A DNA stretch of 64,000 nt from Augochlora pura. Lineage: Eukaryota > Arthropoda > Insecta > Hymenoptera > Halictidae. The notes under the pieces are model-generated. The model did not search any database. It was not told the DNA's origin and saw nothing but the letters and a program-made list of their open reading frames with translations. Shown one piece after another: positions 1-10,988 of the stretch. A program made the position numbers and the translations under genes. Position 1 is the first letter of the stretch; every line of letters starts with the position of its first letter. The stretch lies in NCBI RefSeq assembly GCF_028453695.1, contig NC_135774.1, forward strand, positions 24,862,001 through 24,926,000. Direction: 5' to 3'.

Positions 1-364
1 TTACATTTTTGCCGAAACAGAAATCTATTTCAGTGAGTTCTCATTTTTGTAAAGCAATGAAGTATGAATGATTCAATGTATTAAATTCACTGTACATTTA
101 TAATACCATACTGGTACGTTATAAAAACAAATGAAACCAATTTTATACATTCAGTGTAAAATATTCTGTGTTGTTCTTCATTGCTATAGGGAAGTAATAG
201 AATAGAATTGAAGTCATTGTTTCTTCTTATAAAAGTTAAGCAACTTTCATGTCTAAAACTTTCCTTTGATGTCAGCAGGGTAGATTTGTTTGGCTTTTTA
301 AGTGTTCCAAACAGTTCCTTCAAACTTCAATGTTAACCACATACATCTACTCGAAGAGGAAACT
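1..364 (-). other. BRD8 3' UTR / downstream flank
   Basis: This is AT-rich sequence directly after the BRD8 stop codon on the minus strand. A 78-codon open frame at 87-323 has no recognisable motif and is treated as chance. It most likely holds the 3' UTR of BRD8. The end of the transcript was not located. Confidence 0.5.
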
Positions 365-3300
365 TTAATCATTCTCTGATTTTCTACGTTTTTTTGAACG
401 TGGACTATCTGTATCATGAGGGCTTGGTGTAATGTGACTCCTTTTCCTTTTTATGCTACTTTCACTAGCCTCACTGCTACTGCTTGCTGCAGTTCTTGTT
501 TCTCTTCTGAGTGTTCCCTCTCCTGTAACTTGCACCAATATCTAAAATAAGAATAACATAATATTTGCTATTAGTGACAATAATTATGTTTGATATCTAC
601 AAAATTTATGACTGGATGTATACCTGCATATGCTGTAAACATTCTTCTTGCATTGAAACGGCCATTTTATAAATAAAAGTATCGTGTTTATTATACATTA
701 TTGCATTTTGAAACATTAGCATGACATCGCGTTGGAAATGTATTGTAGATCTGATCGTACCATTGTCTATATTCTTTTTAATTGTTGACAGATCCATAGG
801 TCTAAAGATTACTGAATGGTAGCCAGGCGCTTGATCTTCTGTAATAGGTCTCAAAAATACAGATGCATACTTATGTGTAGCAAGACGATTATAAAACAAC
901 ATGACTGCCTTTTTCCATGCTCTGTAATCTGCACCTTCTCCAGTACCTTCATTCTCTGGCTCACTGTCAATAGACGCGTTTTGTTTTTTGGAGTAAGTTT
1001 TCATAGCACGTCCACCGCTTAATTTACTTAACGACGATTCTTCCTCATCCAATTCAACAGTATCTTCACCAGCGCTTACTATCGATTCCGTTTCCTTTTT
1101 TACATTTTGTTCGGTGTCTACATTCTTTTTATCTTCTTTCTCTTCTTTTACAGGAATATCTTCCTTTTTTATTTCTAACATAGTAATATTTTCTAATCGA
1201 ATTTTAGATTCTTCTTCTATTTTAGATTCTTCAAATGTGTTTTCTTCCTTTTTAATAATAGGAACATCGTTTTCAGATTTAGCAGGTTCCACAAATTCTT
1301 GTTTTGAAATTTCAACTTCTTCTGATGATACTAGTTGAGCAGAATCTTCTACAAGGGTAGTTTCCTCTATCTCTTCTTCTTTAATCTCTATATCTTGCAA
1401 TATAGAACTGGTCGTATCTTCTGAAGAATCCTTTGTGTCTTCTTTCTTAAATTCATCTGTATAAATCTCTAAAGTTTCTTCCGTGTGTTCTTCTTGAGAT
1501 TTTTCTGGCGATTGTTCGCTTACTTCAATAATGGTTTTCTCTTTTATTATAATTACAGGTTCCTCTTTAAACGATTCGACTGATTCTGTACTTTCAATTG
1601 TATTCTCTATGATTTGTTCTTCAGTTATTTTTTTCTTATCTTCTGTACTGTGTATACTTTCGTCATCTTCTAAAATCAAACTAATGTCCTGGGACTTCTC
1701 AGTGTCCTCTGTGCTGGGAAGATCATTCGTTACCTCGGAAGAAACACTAACAACTTCTGCCGATGGAATATCTTGTTGTTCACCAGTAATTTTAGCAAGA
1801 TGCATTTCTAGCTGATCTAATTCCATATTTCCCTTATTATCTAGCTCTTCGGAAGACTCTCTTTGTAGTTTATCGCTAGGTGATTCTTTAGCCTCTGGTA
1901 CAACAACTTCTGTTTCTTCCTCTTCGTCTATCTCATCTTCTACCATTTCATCCAGCTCTTTCATACGAATTTTGGAATCAGTTTCCTCTGCTTCTACATT
2001 CGATGTTGAATCCATAGTATCCAATTCCTCAATCATTTGTTTTTCTTCTAATGGTGCATCTTTGCTACTTTCACCATCATTTGCCTCCAACTCAGGGAGA
2101 AGTTCATCAGGTACTGCCATCCTTTCGTGACTTGTAGGTTCCTCAGATTTAACTTGCTCGGACGTACTAGATACAGTTTCCGATATTTCAGCGACAATAA
2201 CTTTAGGTTCTTGTGGTTCAATAGCAACCGTCCCTATAATTTCTGCAATGTTTGATGTGCTAGAATCAATTTCTTCGATAGCCATTTCACTTTCTGGTGA
2301 ATTAGAGAGTGACACAACTTCATCTACATCTCTAGGCTCTGGACGTTCTGTAACAACTGGGACTTCTTGAATTTGGGGTACAGTAAGACTATTAATTGTC
2401 GTAGTAGTTGTGTCTAGAGTCTGTGGGCTCCCAGTTATTTCCTCTTTTATTAATTCTTCTATATCTCCAATAATTTCGTTAATTTCATCCTTGTCTATTA
2501 CATCTGCAATATCTTTATGTATTGCATTTATTACGTCTATATTGTTTATTATGTGTACCATACTTTCTGTGATTGGACTATTTGGTGGATTAATGGCAAG
2601 TGGTTGAGCAGGCATTGGTGTCTCATTTTGAATTGTCACTTGATGAACAGGTTGTGTCTGTAGAGTATGAACTTCGGTAGGCACGTTCTGTTGCGATACA
2701 ATAGTTGACGTTGTCTGTAAATTTGGTAATGGGCCTCGTTGTGCATTAGTAGGCATTTCAAGCAACATTGATAAAGTTGGGGCACCAACCGATGGTCTCT
2801 CTGGTGGTGCATTTGCAATTGTCGAAGAAACTAATTGATGTAGTTGTGGAGAAACGTTTTGCATCAATTGGGTATTTGGGACTTTAGGGCTAGAGCCAAG
2901 TAGACTTGTAATTGTGGGAGAGCTTGCTTGTGCTGTTGTAGTTGATGTCTGAATTTGTGTGGTAGGACTTGGTGATTTCAGTAAACTTGTTAGTAAAGGT
3001 GATCTCCCACCTTTACCCTTCTTTTCATCCTCATCAACTGCTTCAGTTGTTTCTTGGAGTTCTAGCGATGTATCAGTAGATCTACGTTGATTTATAGCAG
3101 ATGTTCCTTGCGGTGAATTCAATTCTTGCTTCTGTTGGCGTTTGGCTAACCATGCTGAATGGGCCCTTGCTTTTTGTTCTTGCTCCCGTTCTTCCTGTTC
3201 AATGCCAAGCCACATTTTTTGTAACTTATCTTCCGTCACAGGTCCAGATTTTAACATATTTATTTCAGCTTTAAGTTGCTGGTACTCATCTCTTTGGAAG

Positions 3301-3969
3301 GCTAATATTTGTCCCAATTCAGTTATTCTTTCCTGTGTTAGTTTTCTAACTATGGATTCACCAGTTGTTTCTCCGCTCTCTCTCTTCTTTCTCTTTGGAG
3401 TGTCTGCATTTTCTAATAAATGTGCATATTGAATGGCGCAAGACTTTTGAGAAAACCAATCGGGTGGTCTTAATGTGTCTTTTTCAACAATTGCCTTCAA
3501 TGATCTCGACACACTCATCCAATTTTGGTCACCAGATTTCAATACACTGGATGCTAAACATAGTTGCTCACGGGTACTCCAACTGTCATAGGTTCGTTTT
3601 AATTTCAACCCTAAAAAAAGGTATTGCAATAGTAATTATAAATAAATTAGAGAAACAATGAACTTATTAGTAATTTTCGCATAAAGATCCCTACAATGGT
3701 AGTAACGCTTTGGGCATCAACTTGTTGTTTACATTGTATAGGTTACAAAACGGTATTAATTTATTCTAGTTCATTACATGCGCAAACGAAAATATTTAAT
3801 ACGTTTAATTTTTCTCAGCAACAAGTAATTGTTGCACCATGATGTTACTATAATATACGAACAATCAAATGTTTAAGATATGTGTATTAACATTGAATAG
3901 TTTTCTTAACCTTTAAATTACAAACAAAGATAAATAATTCAAAAACTTACTGTCTTGTACCGACGTCAT
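365..3969 (-). CDS. Brd8: Bromodomain-containing protein 8 (BRD8), NuA4/TIP60 subunit
   Basis: BRD8 is a nuclear subunit of the NuA4/TIP60 histone acetyltransferase complex, and its bromodomain reads acetyl-lysine. Three coding exons: 3951-3969 (a 19-nt first exon), 624-3610 and 365-541. They join in frame to give 1060 residues. The N-terminal block containing WSTREQLCLASSVLKSGDQNW is the BRD8 family signature. A coiled coil follows (about residues 95-130). Then come some 700 residues of low-complexity sequence, first Ser/Thr/Pro/Gln-rich and then strongly acidic. One bromodomain lies at about 900-1002, with the ZA-loop motif FRPMDL and the acetyl-lysine-binding Asn in MYNKH. The last exon encodes a basic Ser-rich tail with KRKR and KKRRK, a likely nuclear signal. 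The start is chosen because the exon 1 splice site gives MTSVQDR followed by the conserved block; the in-frame ATG further along the long exon would lie in the intron. It diverges from the tetraspanin gene 488 bp away. Confidence 0.93.
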
Positions 3970-4456
3970 TTTTTCAAGCAACAAATTTAGCTTTTCATTA
4001 ATATATACACACGAACATTGAAGTTCACCGATTAATTATTAAGAATTTATTCGTCATTAAGTCTTTACATATAATTCATGTTGGACGTGAGCTGATGTAC
4101 ACATGCATGTGTGTATGCATTGTTCCTTTCCAGTGGAACATGGAACGCGTGGACAGCTGATTTCAAATCGAAGAGCAAGGAACACGAGAAACGGAACTGT
4201 AATGGCGGATTCCAAGTAAGCTGTCAAAGAATGGTGCATTATAGTTTTGATTTTATTCATGGATCGTCAAAAGTAATTAATCTAGAATCAAGTGAAAAGT
4301 TCGTTAATATGTATCCAGTATGTGAAGTCGACAAATTGGTAGTGCAGCTGCTGTAAATTGTACATGTACATATATATATACATAGCTTAAAACGCGAGTG
4401 TGTTATATTAATTGTACATACCAACCAATAAATTCTATAACTGTTTTTACTTTGCA
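3970..4456. promoter_or_regulatory. Divergent BRD8 / tetraspanin intergenic region
   Basis: This 487-bp spacer lies between two divergently transcribed genes and must hold both 5' UTRs and promoters. No clear TATA box was assigned. Open frames here (for example 4111-4356 plus) show no protein features and are taken as chance. Confidence 0.5.
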
Positions 4457-5671
4457 ATGATGAATAACCGAAGACGGACAAATAATTTTACATATGTTAG
4501 TTCGTGCGTAAAGTATATGATATTTATGCTCAATTTCGTTTTTTGGGTAAGTGAGGCTTTTTCATCTTCAATATCTCAATAAATTTTCTTTAATTGTTGT
4601 AATCATCATCTCTATACTTGTTTCTCGAAATTACATAAAAATTTATAAGATAGTTAGCTACAGGATAATATAATCTTAATTATGATATTTTATTATGTAG
4701 TTATTTGGAGGATTGTTAATTGGAGTTGGATTATACGCATTTGTGGACAAATGGCAAGCTACTGGATCTGTTAGACTGGAAAATGTGTACGATGTGGTCT
4801 TGAATATTTCTCTTGTAATGGTCATTGCAGGAGGAGTAGTCTTTGTTGTTAGTTTTGCCGGATGCGTTGGAGCACTGCGTGAAAATACATGTCTTCTGAA
4901 ATTTGTTAGTACCGCTACATATGTGCCAAGTAAACATTTATAGATTAGTTAATATATGATTTTTTATTGCAGTATTCACTTTCTTTGTTGGTATTCTTTC
5001 TCCTTGAAATGGGCGTAGCAATTGTTGGTTTTGTGTTTCCACATACATTGCAATCATTGTTGGAAGAATCGTTTACAGATAAAATTATACAAACGTATAG
5101 GGAAGATCCTGATCTACAGAATTTCATTGACTTTGGACAACAAGAAGTAAGACCACCACAACAATGATACGTCATAAAAATCTGTGACATTGAATGTATA
5201 AATATTTTTATTTACAGTTTCAGTGTTGCGGTTTAAGCCAAGAAGGATACTTAGACTGGGGAAAGAATGAATACTTCAATTGTTCCAGTCCCAGTGTTGA
5301 ACGTTGTGGTGTACCATTTTCTTGTTGTATCAATGCTACAGACATATCGGTATAATCATTCTAATATTTAAGCAGTCAAATAGTAGTAGCATGATTAAAG
5401 CACAAAATAAATAAGATGCCATTTAAATTTTCAGAGTGGTCTCGTGAATATAATGTGTGGGTACAAAGTTCAAATGTTCCCAGTCTCTGAAGCAGGAAAA
5501 AAGGTGTGGACCAGTGGATGTATTGAAATTGTGAGAAGTTTCGCAGAACGAAATTTGTATACGATAGCTGGTATTGCTTTGGGTATAGCCCTTAGTCAGC
5601 TATTCGTAATTTATCTTGCCAAAACACTAGAAGGTCAAATTGAATTACAAAAATCTCGTTGGCATTCCTGA
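4457..5671 (+). CDS. Tetraspanin, TspanC8 type (TSPAN33/Tsp86D-like)
   Basis: This is a four-pass membrane scaffold protein. The C8 subgroup is known to bind and traffic the metalloprotease ADAM10 (Kuzbanian in flies), so a role in Notch shedding is likely by family. Exons: 4457-4546, 4701-4904, 4973-5146, 5218-5349 and 5435-5671, all phase 0, giving 278 residues. Four hydrophobic segments are visible. The large extracellular loop carries the CCG motif (FQCCG) and eight cysteines in all: QCC, FNC, ERC, SCC, MCG and SGC. That count defines TspanC8. The loop core, with DLQNFIDFGQ and NCS glycosylation sites, resembles vertebrate TSPAN33. The start ATG (directly followed by a second ATG) comes after an in-frame stop at 4409. 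A candidate poly(A) signal lies at 5998-6003. Family assignment is firm; which C8 member it is remains less certain. Confidence 0.92.
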
Positions 5672-7265
5672 GCTTGACTTCAGGCCACCTACCGCTATCA
5701 GATTCATTGCCCTCCCAGCTGGCAGGTGGCCAGTGGCCGAACAAGAGGCCAAGATGTCGAAACGCACGTAAACGTTCGAATGACATTACTCGTTCTTTTC
5801 GCCATCTTCGTATACATACTATGCATTCTTTTTCTGATTAGGCTTGTTCTTTATTTTAAAAATTATTTTCATATATACTTAAACAAAGGTTAGCTTTAAT
5901 TTTCATACTTTCCTATTGTTGCAAACAAGTTTTTGTTTTTTTTTCATCGTTCTTATTAAATTGTTGAATGCTTTAGCCATATATACATTTTTTTTAAAAT
6001 AAACTTCTATTTACATGGCAGCAAACTGGTCACACTAGTTCATTAAAGAAATGTGATCGAAATATGAGTCTTCATTTACATGCATATGAATTTGCATTTA
6101 TAAAAACTACTCGCATTTGAGTAGAATTTTTAATTAATATAAGACTACTAAAGGATAGAACAGTGAGTAAATGCCAAGGTAATTGATTTAATATTAACGT
6201 GCAATAATTATTCATGTATGATTTTCTGAAAAAAATATCCTTATACAATATTGAATTTCATACGGTGGTAATTCTTGCATCAAATTTTCAAGGTATCATC
6301 AGAATAACGTATCCATACATATTATAAGTACTGACAATTTAAGCTTTTGAATAATTGATCTATAAAAGACTTACAATTAGATTATGTAATTTACGAGGTA
6401 GACACAATTTATATGAGATTTATAAGCGATTGAGTTTTTATACTCTTCTTTTTCTGTATATTTACTGCAATCATTTGCAAAGATACTTTAGCAACTATAT
6501 CGTTCTGATTTGAAACGAGAGATTTTTGTCTTTCTTTTAGATAAAATATACTTATCAGACACAATAGAATACAGTAAATAAGTACACAGATAAAATGCGC
6601 ACATCTTTCGAGAAAATTAACTTTGAATCTCTTTTGCTATGTATTCATGTTTTTTCAATCTTTATATGAGCATATTATAAAAATATTGTAGGATTTTAAG
6701 AAATAGTCGGAAACGGGCTTTGGGACTGAGATTCGTATATTGATTATCGATCATGTGCCGTAACGGCCATGAGTACAAAGCCTTCCGACTTTTTCCTAAT
6801 CTCTTAGTCAAAATACTTATGGGTCTGGTGGGTCCTGATCCCCCAATATCAGTAAGCACATAGTCATTTACAAATCCATATAGTTTCGTTCTATTATATT
6901 ATATTAGTGTAACTCTAATCTAATGTATAGATGAAGAAACGTCCAGTGCCAAAGTCAGAATATTGTCTAACATTTTTATTTGGAAACAAAACCTGACAAT
7001 AATCTGGTATAAACGATTCGTTTATTGAGTGCATATGGAGTACATCTGCGTGACTTTTTATCAAGAATAAATGTAAAACTGATATATGAATCCATCTAGT
7101 TTGTAATAAACAAGTATTATTCTAATATTGTGTTCTTGCCATTACCAGTGTTCAATTATACATATAATATGAAAACGAAGAAAGAAATGTTCAATAAATT
7201 AATGAGGTGATTCATGTAAAAATGAAGAAAACAACAGCTGGTGTTATTATTTATTTTAAATTAGT
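5672..7265. other. 3' UTR-rich intergenic region
   Basis: AT-rich sequence between the tetraspanin stop and the ZFAND1 stop, which converge. An imperfect inverted repeat (CAGGCCACCT near 5682 and AGGTGGCC near 5724) sits in the tetraspanin 3' UTR. AATAAA at 5998-6003 probably ends that transcript. The remainder holds no supportable gene. Confidence 0.5.
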
Positions 7266-8145
7266 TTATTTATATAAAGAAATATCTATAGGCACACAAT
7301 CTAAATATTCTAAAATAACGCTTTGACCATCAACAAGCTCAGAGTTGTCTAGCAATGTTGTTAATAGCGTATCCATTTCATTAGATATTACTTCGCCTGT
7401 TATATGATGAAATAATTGTAATCGAGATGCACCTGCTACATGATTATTATTGGATACTTTAAGTACGTCTGCAATCGAATCAATGGCTTTTCCTATTGTC
7501 CAGGTCATATTCACATAAACACCCTTTGATGATCCTACATGTTTATTAAACATTTTAGGTGATGGATATACAAGAAAGTAACAACGTTGGTTCATTGGTA
7601 TATTTCTAGGACCAACAGCAAAACCTTTTAGACGCATAAGACGTACCTGTAAGAACGTTTAATGTAAACTTATATACGCATAAATTCTATTTTGCAGAAT
7701 ATTTAAAATCACAACATACTTTGTTGGCCATTACAACGTTTTTAGATTTCTTTAAACTAACTGTGATTTCTTGATCTGCTATAGCTTTTGCTTCTGCAAA
7801 TTGTTTCTTTGGTATCTGCCATTTTTTCAATTTCATTGTCTTATCTTCATTAGAATATTCTAAACACCCATGGTATCTATGTTTCAAACAAAAATGTTTC
7901 TTGCATTTGATACAGTGCATTTCGATAGGTGAAGTTTCTTTGCAAGACTCGTCTGAACAAATGTGACTTAATGACTTTGTCTTGGTCTTCGTTACATTGT
8001 TGCGGAAATGTTCGCATTTGAGAGAATGTGCCTGAAAGTGTTGCATGCAAAAAGTGACATGACAATGACTGCACACGAACGGTAAAAAATTTAATCGTTT
8101 ACACTCATCTACTGAACATCTTTCCCCCAGATTTGGAAACTCCAT
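7266..8145 (-). CDS. Zfand1: AN1-type zinc finger protein 1 (ZFAND1)
   Basis: ZFAND1 is a ubiquitin/proteasome adaptor. In other animals it recruits the proteasome and p97 to clear arsenite-induced stress granules. Two coding exons, 7720-8145 and 7266-7646, join in phase 0 and give 268 residues, the same as the human protein. Two AN1 zinc fingers lie in the first 100 or so residues, with Cys/His ligands in CSVDECKRLNFLPFVCSHC and in the second set CSDESCKE...CIKCKKHFC. The C-terminal half has the ubiquitin-like fold expected for the family (VNMTWTIGKAIDSIADVLKV and ILEYLD). The junction NK|VRLMRLK matches the family. The ATG at 8143-8145 lies only 91 bp after the ANAPC13 stop on the same strand. 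Confidence 0.93.
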
Positions 8146-8236
8146 TATGAGTCCTTGTTAAAAAATAAAGTAAACATTAGTAAGTAAATTGTGGCTGCGT
8201 TGGTTATGTAAAACATTCAAATATATACTTGCCTAA

Positions 8237-8476
8237 TTAATTGTGAGACGGTGTCGGAGAATGTAAATGATTTTCGCTGAGTGCGCCCAAAGCAAGATTA
8301 TTCCACTTTTGTTCCAATTCCTTTAGTGTCATATGTGAATCGCCATTGTCGCTTTCCGGATCAGGTAATTCTGCTGCTGGTACTACAATATCATCGATGG
8401 GCAAACATTCATCTTGCCAAGCTTCATCGATCAAATCTAATAATAATCTACCGTCTCCACACACTTGACTGTCCAT
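8237..8476 (-). CDS. Anapc13: Anaphase-promoting complex subunit 13 (ANAPC13/SWM1)
   Basis: ANAPC13 is a small structural subunit of the APC/C ubiquitin ligase that stabilises the TPR subunits during mitotic exit. It is a single exon of 79 residues (human 74). Conserved features are the MDS start, GRLLLDLIDEAWQDE, the LP-x-DD-I segment, ELPDPE-x-DNGD, and the late block QKWNNLALGAL-ENHL. The ATG at 8474-8476 is chosen because it gives the conserved MDS N-terminus. A longer frame exists only with a GTG start and is closed by an in-frame stop at 8492-8494. It lies immediately upstream of ZFAND1, and possible splice sites in the 91-bp gap suggest a shared transcript (see findings). Confidence 0.92.
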   Translation of the reverse strand: MDSQVCGDGRLLLDLIDEAWQDECLPIDDIVVPAAELPDPESDNGDSHMTLKELEQKWNNLALGALSENHLHSPTPSHN

Positions 8477-8569
8477 TCCGTGAAGACTCACTTAATTGAA
8501 CAACGTATCGCTCATGCTAATACAGTAATGGGCCCTTCTTTTGTACAGTTACAGGCCGCGGCTTAATCC

Positions 8570-8705
8570 GTTAGCAAGGATCGATATAGAAATTTTCTTT
8601 GCTCTGGTTGGCCGACGATTCACTGCTGAGACAAAATCCACTGTAGATTGGATGCGCAATACAATGATGGGATTATGCGCGTCAGCTTATGGAATAAGAA
8701 AAGCG
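8570..8705 (+). repeat. Diverged ~135-bp duplicated sequence, copy A
   Basis: Copy A begins near CGTTAGCAAGGATCGATATA and ends near GGAATAAGAAAAG. It aligns over its length with 9701-9835 at roughly three quarters identity by eye, including a TTTGCTYTGRTTGG core with a CCAAT-box complement. It lies within 100 bp upstream of the ANAPC13 start, so it may include promoter sequence. Confidence 0.75.
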
Positions 8706-9333
8706 TGCAGGAGTAGATCTCATTACTGTATAGGTATGTTTAGTAATGTCTCCCTGAATGTCACAATTTCGTTCTATCGCGAATGACGCGATGCTATTGC
8801 TACGGCCTTGTGATTTATCGATTTTTTTCGCTAAGTCGATGTTGAGTTCAACGGAGTCAGTGAACACGTGCGCTGCGGCACACACCGCGACTCCTTCGAC
8901 TCGAATTTCCGGAACACAATAACATAACCTATTTAATTTTAACATTTTAAAACTGAATTTTTTAACATGTTGCTGATAGTTTTCTGATTAAAATGAGACT
9001 AAATATGATATAGTTTTTCAAATATTTCAGATTAATAATACAACCAAACAAAATATAATTTTCATTACATTTAGTTACTTGATACTTAATGAATAATTTA
9101 TTTTATTCCATTATCGCTGCGACTATATAAGAAAATTATAAATTATTATAAATATATATTAATGATAACTCTACATTAAAATGATAATGTACCCTTGATA
9201 TTATATATACATTATACGTATACAAATTAGATAAGCGCAAAATTATATTCACATAAAATTTTAGGATTGATGGTAAAAGTACAGTAAACTGTTACTTCAA
9301 ACTGTTCGTGAAACGCGTTGACTCATTCTAGCA

Positions 9334-9443
9334 AATGTTTGTCGAATCGAGGCCCTTTCCCTCGGAATGTCAATAAATCGAGGCATCTTTCCTTTCGAAT
9401 GTGAATCGAGGTAATGTCCATTGCAAATGTCAATTGAACGTAG
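9334..9443 (+). repeat. Tandem repeat, 32-bp unit, about 3.4 copies
   Basis: Two adjacent 32-bp units at 9334-9365 and 9366-9397 both begin AATGT, contain AATCGAGG, and end in a pyrimidine run plus CG. A 28-bp unit (9398-9425) and a partial unit follow. The shared core is AATGT-n-AATCGAGG. Confidence 0.75.
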
Positions 9444-9700
9444 ACCCGAGTAGCATAACTTTACTGATATTTTCTTTCTAACTTTTCTAATCATTTTATT
9501 TGGTAGAATCTGGCTGATATATTAAACAATTTTTCATGTATAAAAGATTTTTGTCAATAAATTGATGAATTTACAATAGGATTGTATGAAACTAGATCAT
9601 TGTTTTAAGAAAATTATAACAAATTATATTTTTTCATGGTGTTGGATTGTACGTATCATTGTCAGTAAATATCCTATATTCAAAAATAAAATATTCTACT

Positions 9701-9835
9701 CGTTAACGAGTATCGATATAAAATTTTCTTTGCTTTGATTGGCTGTTGATTCATTGCCGAAACAGGATCTACAACGGATTAGATACGTAGTAAAATGATG
9801 AAGACGTGTGCGCTAGGTTAGGAAATAAGAAAAGT
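9701..9835 (+). repeat. Diverged ~135-bp duplicated sequence, copy B
   Basis: Same-orientation partner of 8570-8705. The matching blocks run in the same order: CGTTA, ATCGATATA, AATTTTCTTTGCT, GATTCA, GATT and GGAAATAAGAAAAG. It lies 1.1 kb from copy A in plain intergenic DNA. Confidence 0.75.
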
Positions 9836-10340
9836 ACAATATTTTCAATTATTATCTAAGTTTGTTACAAAAAAAAATAATAGAAATAATCAGTCGCGTC
9901 ATATACGGGAAAACGTTCAATCAAATAGCCAAATAGTACCATACTCTTAACAATAGATGGTGACACAACAATACTTCGGCGCCACTTTTTAATAAAATAG
10001 ACGAGTATCAATGAAGAACGTAACGTGTAACAGATGTTATTAAATGACAAAGTTGCAGAGGTCTTTTTAATTTTATTTAAACTGTAGTAGTATTTACTGC
10101 AGTGCGTTATTTTTATTCAAAGTTTTTACATACTAGAAGTACATCGCAACGAAACAAGCATAATAAGCTCACTCACGATACTCCATCGACTGTGCTATGT
10201 TTAATGTACGTTTACGCGTCAACTCGCATCCATTATACCTAACTTAAAAATACTTAACGCTTTGGTTCCCAGATCATGTTTTATTTAGATCATCTTATGT
10301 GAATCGTTTAAAATAAAATTCCCCGCTGTTTAGCCGCTTA

Positions 10341-10959
10341 TCAATCTTCTCGATTGCGGTTTTCATCGATCAGAAGATTTGAGTCACGTTTCTCGGCTGC
10401 CTCTTTGCAGACACCTCGGTCGCAGAACAATCCGTCGGCGCAGGGACAAAGGATGAAATGGACGTTGGTCAATAACACCTGAGCACCGTCAGGATACGAC
10501 GCGGTCATGTTGATCGTGGAAGCGCTGCCTGGTCTGCACATTTCTCCCAATGCTTGCATAGGTTTGCACTGAGGAGTACTGTACCTGTTTGCTCCTAAAA
10601 TCAATCGTTCTATTAATTTCGTCGATCATCACTGATTATCAATAAATATTATCGCGTTCTTTCAAACGAGTTAAGCAGCCGCCAGAATTCAACGTGAGAA
10701 TTGGTTCTACAGCGTCGGAACGCTGCCCTTGAGTTTCGATTTCGTTCTTGGAAATTAGAAGGAGTCATAGTAGCACACGATTTCCTTTTGATGGCACCGT
10801 GTGTAAATCGTTACCATCGAACGTCATACCTATGGTGCAACAGTATTCGGGCCCACATTCCAAATTATTCTGACAGCGAATATAATCTGGTCGGTTCGTT
10901 GCGTGGGAGAAGCAGCTGAACGAAAGGAGAAGAATCGAAGTAAGCAAGATCGACGCCAT
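10341..10959 (-). CDS. Astakine / prokineticin-domain secreted cytokine
   Basis: Astakines are secreted prokineticin-like cytokines of arthropods; in crustaceans they drive haematopoiesis. Exons 10830-10959 and 10341-10594 join as G|GA and give 127 residues. A signal peptide is clear (MASILLTSILLLSFSCFSHA). The mature part has ten cysteines in the prokineticin pattern: IRC, LEC, YCC, PQC, EMC, LCPC, LFC and GVC. The segment ILCPCADGLFC is the family hallmark. Like other invertebrate astakines it lacks the AVIT N-terminus of vertebrate prokineticins. A charged tail follows the last Cys. A splice acceptor at 10987-10988 (minus strand), just upstream of the start codon, implies a 5' UTR exon further upstream that was not located. 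Confidence 0.9.
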
Positions 10960-10988
10960 CGCACCTCGTCTCGTTGTTGGATACCTGT

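Larger units (their letters stand above)
8477..10340. other. AT-rich intergenic region with repeats
   Basis: The upstream flank of ANAPC13 and the downstream flank of astakine. It holds two diverged copies of a roughly 135-bp sequence and a 32-bp-unit tandem repeat, listed separately. No coding sequence is supported. Confidence 0.5.

Noticed and set aside
606..623. BRD8 ending VYIQS at 606
   Set aside because: Read-through into the intron. The donor at 622-623 and the exon at 365-541 give the true C-terminus.
4111..4356. Upstream frame as first exon of the tetraspanin
   Set aside because: An in-frame stop at 4409 separates it from the tetraspanin start, and it lacks tetraspanin features.
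8477..8491. ANAPC13 extension from a GTG
   Set aside because: Non-ATG start; the conserved MDS start at 8476 fits the family.
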